Assembly: GCA_026396425.1 (NCBI GenBank)
Contig: JAPLWU010000044.1
Location: 1 to 5,117, forward strand
Origin: Microcaldota archaeon
GTDB lineage: Archaea > Micrarchaeota > Micrarchaeia > Burarchaeales > JAKAKT01
Direction: 5' to 3'
DNA length: 5,117 bases
In this document: one piece after another, positions 1-4,815 of the stretch
Layout: every line of letters starts with the position of its first letter
How positions within the stretch are numbered: the first letter of the stretch is position 1
Made by a program: the position numbers and the translations under genes
The notes under the pieces: model-generated
Told to the model about the DNA's origin: nothing
What the model saw: only the letters and a program-made list of their open reading frames with translations
The model's database searches: none

Positions 1-1204
1 AGGGGACAAGAGCATGCGCGAGGAGCTCGAAAGAGCTTACAACCTCTGCTCCGACCTGGGCCTGGTTGCCAAAACCCTCTTCACGAATCCAGGCGAAATA
101 GCCAATTTCAAGGTCAAGCTCTTCAGCCCAATCAGGCCCGCCCTGGCAGAGCGCCTCCCAACTGCCGAGGAAATAATAAAAAAAATCGGAAAATGCAGCG
201 TCGAGGCGAAATACGACGGCTTCAGGTGCCAGGTGCACAAGAAAGGTGGCCAGATTGAACTATTTTCGCGCAAACTCGAGCGCACTACGCGCATGTTCCC
301 AGAAATAGTCGAAGCTGCGAAACAGCTCAAGGCAACCGACCTCATACTCGAGGGAGAGGCGCTCGCCTACAGCGAGTCGACCGGCCAGTATTACTCCTTC
401 CAATTCACGATACAGAGGAAGAGGAAGCACGGAATCGACGCGATGGCCGAGCAGTTCCCGCTCAGGCTTTTCGCCTTCGACCTGCTCTACGCAGACGGGG
501 AGGATTACACGCGTAAACCCTATTCCGAGAGGAGGAAGGCGCTCGCCGGGATAGTAGGGAAAAAAGGCGGGGTCATCCAGCTCTCCGACGCAATCATTAC
601 GGACAAAGCCAAGGAGCTCGAGAACTATTTCAACGATTCCGTTTCGAAAGGTCTCGAGGGGATAATCGCCAAGGATTTGAATTCCCCATACGTGGCCGGC
701 GCGCGGAAATTCGCGTGGATTAAATTGAAGCGCTCGTACCAGGGGGAATTGGCAGATACGGTCGATGTCGTGATAGTGGGCTATTACTTGGGAAAAGGCA
801 AGCGGGCGGAATTCGAGTTCGGCGGGCTCCTCTGCGCAGTCTACGATTCCGACGAAGACCGCTTCAAAACTATTGCTCGCATCGGCTCGGGCTTCTCCGA
901 GGAGCAGATGAAGAATTTGCAGGAACTCCTCTCCAAGACAAAAACCGGCGTAAGGCCCCCCCGCCTCGACTCGAAAGTCACCCCGGACTTCTGGGTCGAG
1001 CCAAAATTCGTGATTACGGTTTCAGCCGATGAAATCACGCGCTCGCCCATGCACACGTGCGGCATGAGCGGCAATACGGGTTATGCTTTGCGCTTCCCGC
1101 GCATGGTGGGCGATATACGGACGGACAAGAGCCCGGAGGACGCCACCACTGTTTCTGAAATCCTCCAAATGTTCGACATGCAGAAGAAAACTAGTTTGGA
1201 ATAG
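1..1204 (+). CDS. lig: ATP-dependent DNA ligase, archaeal LigB type (5'-truncated by window)
   Basis: Seals 3'-OH/5'-phosphate nicks in duplex DNA through a lysyl-AMP intermediate, in replication (Okazaki joining) and repair. The reading frame is open from base 2 (Gly-Asp-Lys-Ser before the ATG at 14), and the residues around that ATG match the end of the ligase DNA-binding domain (ERAYN..SDLG), so 14 is an internal Met and the true start lies upstream. Numbering from that Met: motif I KYDGFR with the nucleotidyl lysine K66; motif III LEGEA around 112-116; motif IIIa RLFAFDLLY 151-159; motif IV EGIIAK 215-220; motif V WIKLKR 235-240; OB-fold motif VI RFPRMVGDIRTDKSPEDAT from 360. About 400 residues are visible. 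The archaeal family is usually about 560-600, so roughly the N-terminal 170-200 are missing. All catalytic motifs are intact and the enzyme looks functional. Seen: the motifs. Known: the family function. Confidence 0.96.
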   Translation, partial: GDKSMREELERAYNLCSDLGLVAKTLFTNPGEIANFKVKLFSPIRPALAERLPTAEEIIKKIGKCSVEAKYDGFRCQVHKKGGQIELFSRKLERTTRMFPEIVEAAKQLKATDLILEGEALAYSESTGQYYSFQFTIQRKRKHGIDAMAEQFPLRLFAFDLLYADGEDYTRKPYSERRKALAGIVGKKGGVIQLSDAIITDKAKELENYFNDSVSKGLEGIIAKDLNSPYVAGARKFAWIKLKRSYQGELADTVDVVIVGYYLGKGKRAEFEFGGLLCAVYDSDEDRFKTIARIGSGFSEEQMKNLQELLSKTKTGVRPPRLDSKVTPDFWVEPKFVITVSADEITRSPMHTCGMSGNTGYALRFPRMVGDIRTDKSPEDATTVSEILQMFDMQKKTSLE

Positions 1205-1208
1205 CTAG

Positions 1209-1238
1209 GCCGATTTCGCGGCTCTCTTTGCCGTCGGC
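1209..1238 (+). terminator. GC-rich hairpin just after the ligase stop
   Basis: Starting five bases after the ligase TAG, GCCGA (1209-1213) pairs with TCGGC (1234-1238), and inside it CGGC (1219-1222) pairs with GCCG (1230-1233). This gives nine base pairs with a five-base bulge on the 5' side and a seven-base pyrimidine-rich loop. It could mark the 3' end of the ligase mRNA. There is no T tract after it, so it is not a textbook archaeal terminator. It could instead be a stability element or chance. Confidence 0.35.
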
Positions 1239-1261
1239 TCAGAACTCATTCTATTCAGCGG

Positions 1262-1296
1262 GCATCCAGGAGAGCATCTCTGGCATATGTGGATGC
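1262..1296. repeat. Imperfect inverted repeat in the ligase/orphan-gene spacer
   Basis: GCATCCA (1262-1268) is the exact reverse complement of TGGATGC (1290-1296). Within the same stretch CCA plus GAGA (1266-1273, one bulged G) can pair with TCTC plus TGG (1277-1283) around the loop GCA. Two competing folds therefore exist. It could be part of a small structured RNA, a 3' UTR element or a protein-binding site. No known RNA family was recognised. Confidence 0.4.
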
Positions 1297-1335
1297 AGGT
1301 AATCTCGTTGGAGCGCGTGGCCCTCGAAATGCGTT

Positions 1336-1349
1336 GATATTTAAATATC
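1336..1349 (+). promoter_or_regulatory. TATA box inside a perfect 14-bp palindrome
   Basis: The box TTTAAATA (1340-1347) lies 31-38 bases before the ATG at 1378, where a TATA element for a short-leader archaeal transcript should be. The predicted start is near 1367, leaving about ten untranslated bases. The box is the core of a perfect 14-bp palindrome GATATTTAAATATC. Because it is symmetric it could also bind a dimeric repressor or direct transcription leftwards. No gene was found on that side. Confidence 0.6.
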
Positions 1350-1369
1350 GTTAGTCAAAATAAATAGCA

Positions 1370-1376
1370 GTGATCC
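1370..1376 (+). promoter_or_regulatory. Shine-Dalgarno GTGATCC before the orphan gene
   Basis: GTGATCC complements the GGATCAC stretch near the conserved 3' end of archaeal 16S rRNA. It lies one base before the ATG at 1378; this is the inner part of the anti-SD pairing region, so a short gap to the start is expected. It supports 1378 as the true start, and hence that this unrecognised ORF is translated. Confidence 0.55.
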
Positions 1377-1377
1377 T

Positions 1378-1815
1378 ATGGTCCAAAGGCAAATATTCAC
1401 GGCCCAGAGGCAGATACGCGCCATTAACGCCGGAAACAGAAAGCTTATCCTCCACACTGGAAAAGACGAAATCCTGACAAATTTGACCGTAAGGCGTTTT
1501 ATAGCCGAATCGCGAGGGAATCTAGCCCAGTTCATGCTTCTTATGAGATCCCAGGGGTATAAACGTGAAGACATAACGCGCGCTCTCGAGATGTGCGTCG
1601 AAAAGTCGTATACCCACAAAACCGGAATGGAGGGCTCGAAAACCGAGAAAAAAGGACTGGCGTTCCAAGGGAGAGCCTTCGAAATACTGCCTCCGGACAG
1701 ACTCAAGGAAAAATGGCCGGAAGTTGACTACGATTATCTGAGGTTTTTCGCCGAAAAGTGCAGATGGGACCCCAAAACCATTGAACGCGAGTTTGCAGGC
1801 AGGTCCGGCTGTTAA
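1378..1815 (+). CDS. Uncharacterised 145-residue protein
   Basis: I do not recognise this protein. It is 145 residues, basic and hydrophilic, with no signal peptide or membrane segment. The N-terminal part (1-60) is rich in Arg, Gln and Lys and predicts as helical. A short Gly/Lys/Thr-rich linker follows (about 80-95). The C-terminal part (about 100-142) looks like a compact helical segment with aromatics (PEVDYDYLRFF, then KCRWDPKTIEREF). Cys residues at 73, 128 and 145 do not form a metal-site pattern. Evidence that it is real: its own TATA box at 1340-1347, a Shine-Dalgarno match directly before the ATG, and codon use like the neighbours (ATA, AAG, GAA). It stands alone, convergent with the tRNA gene, 42 bases from that gene's 3' end. 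A nucleic-acid-binding role would fit its charge but is only a guess. Confidence 0.72.
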   Translation: MVQRQIFTAQRQIRAINAGNRKLILHTGKDEILTNLTVRRFIAESRGNLAQFMLLMRSQGYKREDITRALEMCVEKSYTHKTGMEGSKTEKKGLAFQGRAFEILPPDRLKEKWPEVDYDYLRFFAEKCRWDPKTIEREFAGRSGC

Positions 1816-1845
1816 TCGCGCCAAATCCATGGGCCTGAGAAGCAG

Positions 1846-1851
1846 AAAAAA
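1846..1851 (-). terminator. Oligo-T terminator of the tRNA-Ile gene
   Basis: On the minus strand a run of six T starts seven bases after the discriminator base of the tRNA gene. Archaeal RNA polymerase terminates on oligo-T without needing a hairpin, so this is a plausible end for the tRNA precursor. Confidence 0.5.
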
Positions 1852-1871
1852 TAGCGATGGGCCCGGGGAGA

Positions 1872-1978
1872 GTTCCGTCCCCAGAGAAGGGGCTTCGCCC
1901 CTTTCTAAACCCAATAAGTTTGGGTTTTCTTTTGGGGTTCAGTCAGACCTTTTCTTTCGCAAAGAAAAGGGATGGCTT
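1872..1978 (-). other. 107-nt insertion in the tRNA T-loop (candidate second intron, about 59/60)
   Basis: This stretch separates the two strands of the T-stem. If removed at 59/60, the T-loop reads T-C-C-A-A-A-T. Splits at 56/57, 57/58 or 58/59 give T-C-C-A-A-C-T, so the exact junction is not fixed. Partial BHB support: T54-C55-C56 pairs with GGA (1876-1874), leaving a three-base bulge A-C^T before the T-stem, and TCCC (1972-1969) can pair with GGGA (1881-1878). The 5' side has a nine-base loop rather than a three-base bulge, so the motif is relaxed. The interior is almost wholly made of three hairpins. An inserted palindromic element is the main alternative. Confidence 0.55.
1887..1970. repeat. 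Three tandem perfect hairpins inside the T-loop insertion
   Basis: Hairpin A: seven base pairs, AAGGGGC (1887-1893) with GCCCCTT (1897-1903), loop TTC. Hairpin B: eight base pairs, AAACCCAA (1907-1914) with TTGGGTTT (1920-1927), five-base loop. Hairpin C: ten base pairs, CCTTTTCTTT (1948-1957) with AAAGAAAAGG (1961-1970), loop CGC. All stems are uninterrupted Watson-Crick. A further five-base-pair palindrome (1865-1869 with 1878-1882) competes with the tRNA T-stem. Such arrays resemble dispersed palindromic elements. They could also be intron structure, or terminate the convergent gene at 1378. Confidence 0.75.
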
Positions 1979-2000
1979 TTTGGACTCCCGACCTACAGCT

Positions 2001-2032
2001 GTCCTAGACACGATTTGTGCTAGAGCGTGTCG
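2001..2032 (-). other. Canonical BHB intron at tRNA position 37/38 (32 nt)
   Basis: The fold is a textbook bulge-helix-bulge, read on the minus strand. Exon stem GCAGT/GCTGT is followed by the 4-bp central helix CTTA with TAGG (one G-U pair). The three-base bulges are TA^C and AC^A, and the intron stem is GACACG (2031-2026) with CGTGTC (2012-2007). Cutting after the second base of each bulge removes 2032-2001 and joins A37 to A38. The archaeal tRNA splicing endonuclease cuts exactly this motif. Confidence 0.85.
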
Positions 2033-2095
2033 TATAAGACTGCCGCTCTAACCAGGCTGAGCTACGGGCCCATCTGCGAGTAGTTAGGCAATCAA

Positions 2096-2103
2096 ATATT
2101 AAA
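2096..2103 (-). promoter_or_regulatory. TATA box of the tRNA-Ile gene
   Basis: On the minus strand TTTAATAT is centred about 28 bases before the tRNA 5' end at 2071, the spacing expected for an archaeal TATA box with a start at or just before the mature 5' end. The T-rich stretch beside it may also terminate the upstream Cys-rich operon, whose stop codon is at 2120-2118. Confidence 0.55.
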
Positions 2104-2117
2104 AAGTGTTCGCTAGT

Positions 2118-2900
2118 TCAGGCGGTTTCCCGCTTACGCCGTCTAACGGCAAGCACGTTGTAGATGTCGAAATCAAGCCCTCCCTTCTTCTCGAGCTCGC
2201 CAACAAGGCATCCCACAACCATTCTCCTTATTTCAAGGTATTTCTCCCGCCCAACCTCAACATTCCCGACGGCATAGCTCTTGCTTTTCGCATTGAAGCA
2301 GAACATGCAGTTGCTCAGGTTCTCGCAGTTGTGGCAGAACATGGAATCCGTGCAGTTTATCGCGCTGTCCATCTCGAAGCACCGCTCGACCTTCACGCAG
2401 TTGTAGCAGTGAATCGAGAACCCCGACTTGGTCGTTCTGTAGGCGCCGAAAAGGCATTCGGAATCCATAATCGAGAAGACGCGGGCGCAGTTCTTCGAGG
2501 TGAACGGGTCGAACGAGTCGCGCACGTTTATGCAGTCGAGGTAAACCGCCGTGTTCTTCACATCCAGGTTCCTGCCCTCTACGAAAGTAGGGACGAAGTA
2601 GGCGAAGTTCTTCAGCTCTCCGGCAATTGACGCGAGTGTTGCATCCTCGCCCATCCTGCCCGCCATTTTTTGCGAAGCCCTCTCGCTCTCTTCAATCGAA
2701 ACCGCCCTTTCCACTGGAATTTTCCTGAAAAATCCGTAATCCGGAAGGTAAACGCTTCCGCTTCCGATGGCGGATTTGACCACTCCTCCCGAAGGCACTC
2801 TTCTTTTCAGCCAATCATCGTATTTTGCAAGCGGTTCGAGCTGCTTTCCGAACAGGAGTTTTGTGGTTATCCCAAATGCCTCTTCGAGCTTGTCAGCCAT
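2118..2900 (-). CDS. Cys-rich repeat protein, second of a paralogous pair
   Basis: 260 residues, function unknown. The N-terminal segment (5-33, LEEAFGITTKLLFGKQLEPL) is followed by a conserved KSAIGSGSVYLPDYG patch (42-56). A middle-to-C-terminal region holds eleven Cys between 123 and 201, mostly in short N-C, C-x2-C and C-x5-C units (HCYNC, FCHNC, SNCMFC). It closes with CFNAKSKSYAVGNVEVGREKY (201-221) and a basic tail. Evenly spaced C/N turns suggest a stacked, beta-helix-like repeat fold or metal sites. The CFN...K.Y..(G)N....EKY ending resembles a widespread uncharacterised Cys-rich family I associate with CPR and DPANN genomes (recalled, not searched). No membrane segment. It is the second gene of an operon: its ATG directly follows the TAG of its paralogue, with GGTG three bases before that TAG. 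Coupled translation and shared function with the partner are likely. Confidence 0.8.
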   Translation of the reverse strand: MADKLEEAFGITTKLLFGKQLEPLAKYDDWLKRRVPSGGVVKSAIGSGSVYLPDYGFFRKIPVERAVSIEESERASQKMAGRMGEDATLASIAGELKNFAYFVPTFVEGRNLDVKNTAVYLDCINVRDSFDPFTSKNCARVFSIMDSECLFGAYRTTKSGFSIHCYNCVKVERCFEMDSAINCTDSMFCHNCENLSNCMFCFNAKSKSYAVGNVEVGREKYLEIRRMVVGCLVGELEKKGGLDFDIYNVLAVRRRKRETA

Positions 2901-3644
2901 CTACACCGCCCCCTTCTCCGCAATCTCGAAAATCGACGGAAATCTCTTTTTCCTTGAGAGTTCTTCGGCAACCTCGGACAGCAGCTTCTTCTTCAGCGCA
3001 AAGTATTTTTCGCGGGGAAGCTGCACGTTGCCTATCATGCAATGTTTTGAGGCCTGGTTGAAGCAGAAAATCCCGTCCGTGCAGCCTCGGCAGTTGAAGG
3101 AGAAATACATGTCATTGCAGCTTTTCGAGAGGTAAGTTTCGAAGCAGCGATGCGAGAAGAATATCACCTGCGAGCGCATGGAGAAGCCTATCTCGCCCCC
3201 AAGCTGGCAGCCGAAGACGTTTTCGGACTCGCGCACGCCGTTGGAGTATGCAACGCGGTTTGATGCAATCACATTATAGGATGACAAAATATCCACACCA
3301 TCGTTGCAGGCGTCGCTCTGCTCGACATTCATCGAAATCCCGAGGTTCTTGCTGCCGCAGTAATGCATTTTTTCCCCAAGCGCCTCAAGCAGCGTGTTGA
3401 TGTCCTTCATCTCGTTTATGTTCAGCCCAAACTTCGCGTTCTGCAGCTCCTCAAGGCTTGCGAATCTTGCCCCTTCGTCATAGTAGGGCCTTGATAGGTA
3501 AACTGGGTTTCCGGATATTGAGGATTTTGCCCGTGAGGGTTGGTCAACCATCCCATTGAGGTAATCCCCGAACTCCGCCAAGCGGCCAATTTCTTTTCCG
3601 AACAGAATCCTGCTGGTAGTCACGAATGCATTTTCAAGCTCCAT
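2901..3644 (-). CDS. Cys-rich repeat protein, first of a paralogous pair
   Basis: 247 residues, function unknown. It is clearly homologous along its length to the next gene: LENAFVTTSRILFGKEIGRLA (3-23), then KSSISGNPVYLSRPYYDE (40-57), and the shared ending CFNQASKHCMIGNVQLPREKY (194-214) followed by a Lys/Glu-rich helix. Nine Cys lie at 96-202, fewer than in the paralogue, concentrated at 167-202 (NCRGC, FCFN). The centre has Asn/Ser/Gly-rich segments (SSYNVIASNRVAYSNGV) that suggest beta-turn repeats. No signal peptide or membrane segment. The ATG at 3644 is preceded by GGGGGG five bases upstream and by a strong TATA box about 50 bases upstream. Divergent from the Lrp-like regulator with 120 bp between the starts. 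Cys loss relative to the paralogue suggests the two copies have separated in role, perhaps as subunits of one complex. That is inference. Confidence 0.82.
   Translation of the reverse strand: MELENAFVTTSRILFGKEIGRLAEFGDYLNGMVDQPSRAKSSISGNPVYLSRPYYDEGARFASLEELQNAKFGLNINEMKDINTLLEALGEKMHYCGSKNLGISMNVEQSDACNDGVDILSSYNVIASNRVAYSNGVRESENVFGCQLGGEIGFSMRSQVIFFSHRCFETYLSKSCNDMYFSFNCRGCTDGIFCFNQASKHCMIGNVQLPREKYFALKKKLLSEVAEELSRKKRFPSIFEIAEKGAV
2904..2907 (-). promoter_or_regulatory. Shine-Dalgarno across the TAG|ATG junction
   Basis: On the minus strand GGCGGTG (2910-2904) contains the SD core GGTG. It lies within the last codons of the upstream gene, with TAG (2903-2901) as the only spacer before ATG (2900-2898). 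This fixes the downstream start and implies translational coupling. Confidence 0.55.
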
Positions 3645-3649
3645 ACTGA

Positions 3650-3655
3650 CCCCCC
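3650..3655 (-). promoter_or_regulatory. G-rich ribosome binding site of the Cys-rich operon
   Basis: GGGGGG on the minus strand ends five bases before the ATG at 3644. It can pair with the CCUCC of the archaeal anti-SD (with a G-U pair), so this gene uses a leadered start, unlike the leaderless regulator transcribed the other way. Confidence 0.5.
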
Positions 3656-3691
3656 AAGTTTTCCTTTTGATTAATAGTTTGGCTTAACTTA

Positions 3692-3699
3692 TATATAAA
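3692..3699 (-). promoter_or_regulatory. TATA box of the Cys-rich operon
   Basis: TTTATATA on the minus strand is a consensus archaeal box A. It is centred 51 bases before the ATG at 3644, which predicts a start near 3670 and a leader of about 26 bases with room for the G-rich RBS. It is the best TATA match in the divergent region. Confidence 0.7.
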
Positions 3700-3720
3700 A
3701 ATTAGCAATAAAAATTTTAT
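3695..3720. promoter_or_regulatory. Candidate regulator operator (direct repeat plus palindrome)
   Basis: ATAAAAATT occurs at 3695-3703 and again at 3708-3716, a 13-base step. The second copy is part of a perfect odd palindrome, ATAAAA-A-TTTTAT (3708-3720). The first copy overlaps the TATA box of the Cys-rich operon. Lrp/AsnC proteins bind AT-rich palindromes near their own promoters, so this is a reasonable site for the regulator at 3765. In DNA this AT-rich, such repeats also arise by chance. Confidence 0.35.
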
Positions 3721-3735
3721 CAAAAAACCATAAAG

Positions 3736-3743
3736 TTAATAAA
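3736..3743 (+). promoter_or_regulatory. TATA box of the Lrp-like regulator, leaderless start
   Basis: TTAATAAA is centred about 25 bases before the ATG at 3765, so transcription should start at or next to the ATG. There is no Shine-Dalgarno match in the A/T-only stretch before the start, which agrees with a leaderless mRNA. Confidence 0.5.
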
Positions 3744-3764
3744 TTATAGATTAAAATTAAAATT

Positions 3765-4760
3765 ATGGGATTGGACAAGAAGGACAGGGAGATACTCTAC
3801 CAGCTTGACCTCGATGCGAGGCAGGCCAATTCGCGGATAGCAAAAAAGGTGAGGGCAAGCAAGGAGGTCGTCGGCTACAGGATAAAGCGCATGATTGACG
3901 AGGGAATCATCCAGGGCTTCTACGTCCTGGTCGACATGACAAAGCTCGGCTACCTGAACGCAAGGATATTCATAAAGATGAGGAACGTCGGCCCGCGGGA
4001 CGAGGCCGCGGCCATCGGCCATTTTGATGCAGACCCGCGCTGCTGGTGGGTGAACAGCGTTAGCGGCTCATTCATGGATATGGGAATCGCTTTTTGGGTG
4101 AAGGACTTAAATGATTTCCACAAGTTTAAGGAAGGTCTGCTCGACAGGTTCGGGGGAAACATGGAGTTCTACAGGGAATCGTTCTACTCGAGAATACACT
4201 TCTGGCGCAGGAACTACCTTTCATCAAAGCAGCAGGCCACCAAATATGATTTGATACCGGCGAACAGCACCCCAATCGAGTTTGACAAATACGACATCAG
4301 GCTGCTTTCAACTCTTTCCGCAAATGCGCGAATTCCCCTTGTGGAGCTTGCGGGGAAAGTCGGGCTCAGCATAACCGCCACAAGGCACAGGCTGGAAAAT
4401 CTCAAGAAGAAAAAGGTCATACTCGGCTTCAGGCCGAAGATAAATCTCGCAAAAATCGGCCACTACTGGTACAAGGTCGAATTCCGGCTCGATGACAATC
4501 GCGCGAAGCAGAAAATGCTTTCCTACTTCGCCTCGCATCCCAGCATAGTGTATGCCTATGAGGGCATAGGCGGGGGGATGGGGGGCGGGACGGAACTCGA
4601 GATGGAGATGGAAGTTGAGAGCCACGAGAAGTTCAGGCAGGTTGTTGATGAAATACGCGTGAAGTTCAAGGAAGCGATAAGGACATACAACTATTACCTC
4701 TGGTCAACCGAGCACAAGATAGTCTTCTTCCCGCCGGAGGAATTCTTCAAGGGCAGATGA
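3765..4760 (+). CDS. Double Lrp/AsnC-type transcriptional regulator
   Basis: 331 residues, about twice the usual Lrp/AsnC length (about 150). Module 1: winged helix about 3-52 (LDKKDREILYQLDLDARQ; recognition helix KEVVGYRIKRMIDEGII), then a ligand/oligomerisation-like alpha/beta region about 60-150 (LGYLNARIFIKM...). Linker about 151-171. Module 2: winged helix about 172-222 (FDKYDIRLLSTLSANARI; ITATRHRLENLKKKKVILGF), then a second alpha/beta region about 228-320, broken by a Gly-rich stretch (GIGGGMGGG, 267-275) followed by an acidic strand. Each winged helix matches the AsnC pattern ending G-x-I-x-G-F. One chain thus mimics a dimer with two DNA-reading heads. It is probably a sequence-specific DNA-binding regulator; ligand unknown. 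Divergent from the Cys-rich pair, so autoregulation and control of that pair are the natural hypotheses. No upstream in-frame start is available. Confidence 0.86.
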   Translation: MGLDKKDREILYQLDLDARQANSRIAKKVRASKEVVGYRIKRMIDEGIIQGFYVLVDMTKLGYLNARIFIKMRNVGPRDEAAAIGHFDADPRCWWVNSVSGSFMDMGIAFWVKDLNDFHKFKEGLLDRFGGNMEFYRESFYSRIHFWRRNYLSSKQQATKYDLIPANSTPIEFDKYDIRLLSTLSANARIPLVELAGKVGLSITATRHRLENLKKKKVILGFRPKINLAKIGHYWYKVEFRLDDNRAKQKMLSYFASHPSIVYAYEGIGGGMGGGTELEMEMEVESHEKFRQVVDEIRVKFKEAIRTYNYYLWSTEHKIVFFPPEEFFKGR

Positions 4761-4784
4761 GAGAAGCCACGGGCTCCCGCTATG

Positions 4785-4791
4785 TTTATTA
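4785..4791 (+). promoter_or_regulatory. TATA box of srp54
   Basis: TTTATTA is centred about 28 bases before the ATG at 4816, predicting a leaderless or nearly leaderless mRNA. The 55-base spacer after the regulator's stop holds this box and no other clear signal, so srp54 appears to have its own promoter. Confidence 0.5.
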
Positions 4792-4815
4792 TGTTTTTGA
4801 GTCTCTGTTTATCAC

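Larger units (their letters stand above)
1858..2071 (-). tRNA. tRNA-Ile (anticodon UAU), interrupted at 37/38 and in the T-loop
   Basis: On the minus strand the acceptor GGGCCCG (2071-2065) pairs perfectly with CGGGCCC (1865-1859), with discriminator A at 1858 and no encoded CCA. D-stem GCTC/GAGC is perfect (2062-2059 with 2048-2045); the loop has A14, GG18-19 and A21. Anticodon stem is GCAGT (2043-2039) with GCTGT (1999-1995), two G-U pairs. The 32-base loop is C-U-U-A-U-A plus A38 after removing an intron, giving anticodon TAT at 2036-2034. Variable loop AGGTC; G15-C48 is kept. T-stem GGGAG (1989-1985) pairs with CTCCC (1870-1866) across a second, 107-base insertion. The spliced product is exactly 75 nt. 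The acceptor and A73 resemble archaeal tRNA-Ile2, supporting Ile identity. One oddity is C rather than U at position 55. It could be a pseudogene if the T-loop insertion is not removed, but every helix is intact. Confidence 0.83.

Noticed and set aside
14..16. ATG at 14 as the start of the ligase
   Set aside because: The frame is open before it, and the residues on both sides are conserved ligase interior. About 170-200 N-terminal residues would be missing.
1205..1249. Short minus-strand ORF of 14 codons ending at the CTA at 1205
   Set aside because: Too short, no recognisable promoter or RBS, and it overlaps the hairpin.
1209..1337. Open forward frame (42 codons) after the ligase, with a His/Trp-rich segment GHPGEHLWHMWMQ
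   Set aside because: It has no start codon until an ATG at 1287 that leaves only 16 codons, and no ribosome binding site. At most it is a gene remnant.
1887..1970. Hairpins read only as a bacterial-type terminator for the gene at 1378
   Set aside because: They lie between the two halves of a perfectly pairing tRNA, which is the better explanation of their position. Archaea do not rely on such terminators.
1977..2071. tRNA ending near 1977 as a broken fragment with no 3' half
   Set aside because: The exact partners for the T-stem and acceptor are present downstream at 1859-1870, giving a complete 75-nt tRNA once the insertion is removed.
2106..2630. Plus-strand ORF of 174 codons opposite the Cys-rich gene
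   Set aside because: It is antisense to a gene with a paralogue next door. Its sequence is the usual shadow composition with no start signals.
3687..3764. Repeats in the AT-rich divergent region as a CRISPR leader or replication origin
   Set aside because: There are no spaced direct repeats of CRISPR size, no origin-recognition-box-like elements and no Orc1/Cdc6 gene nearby.
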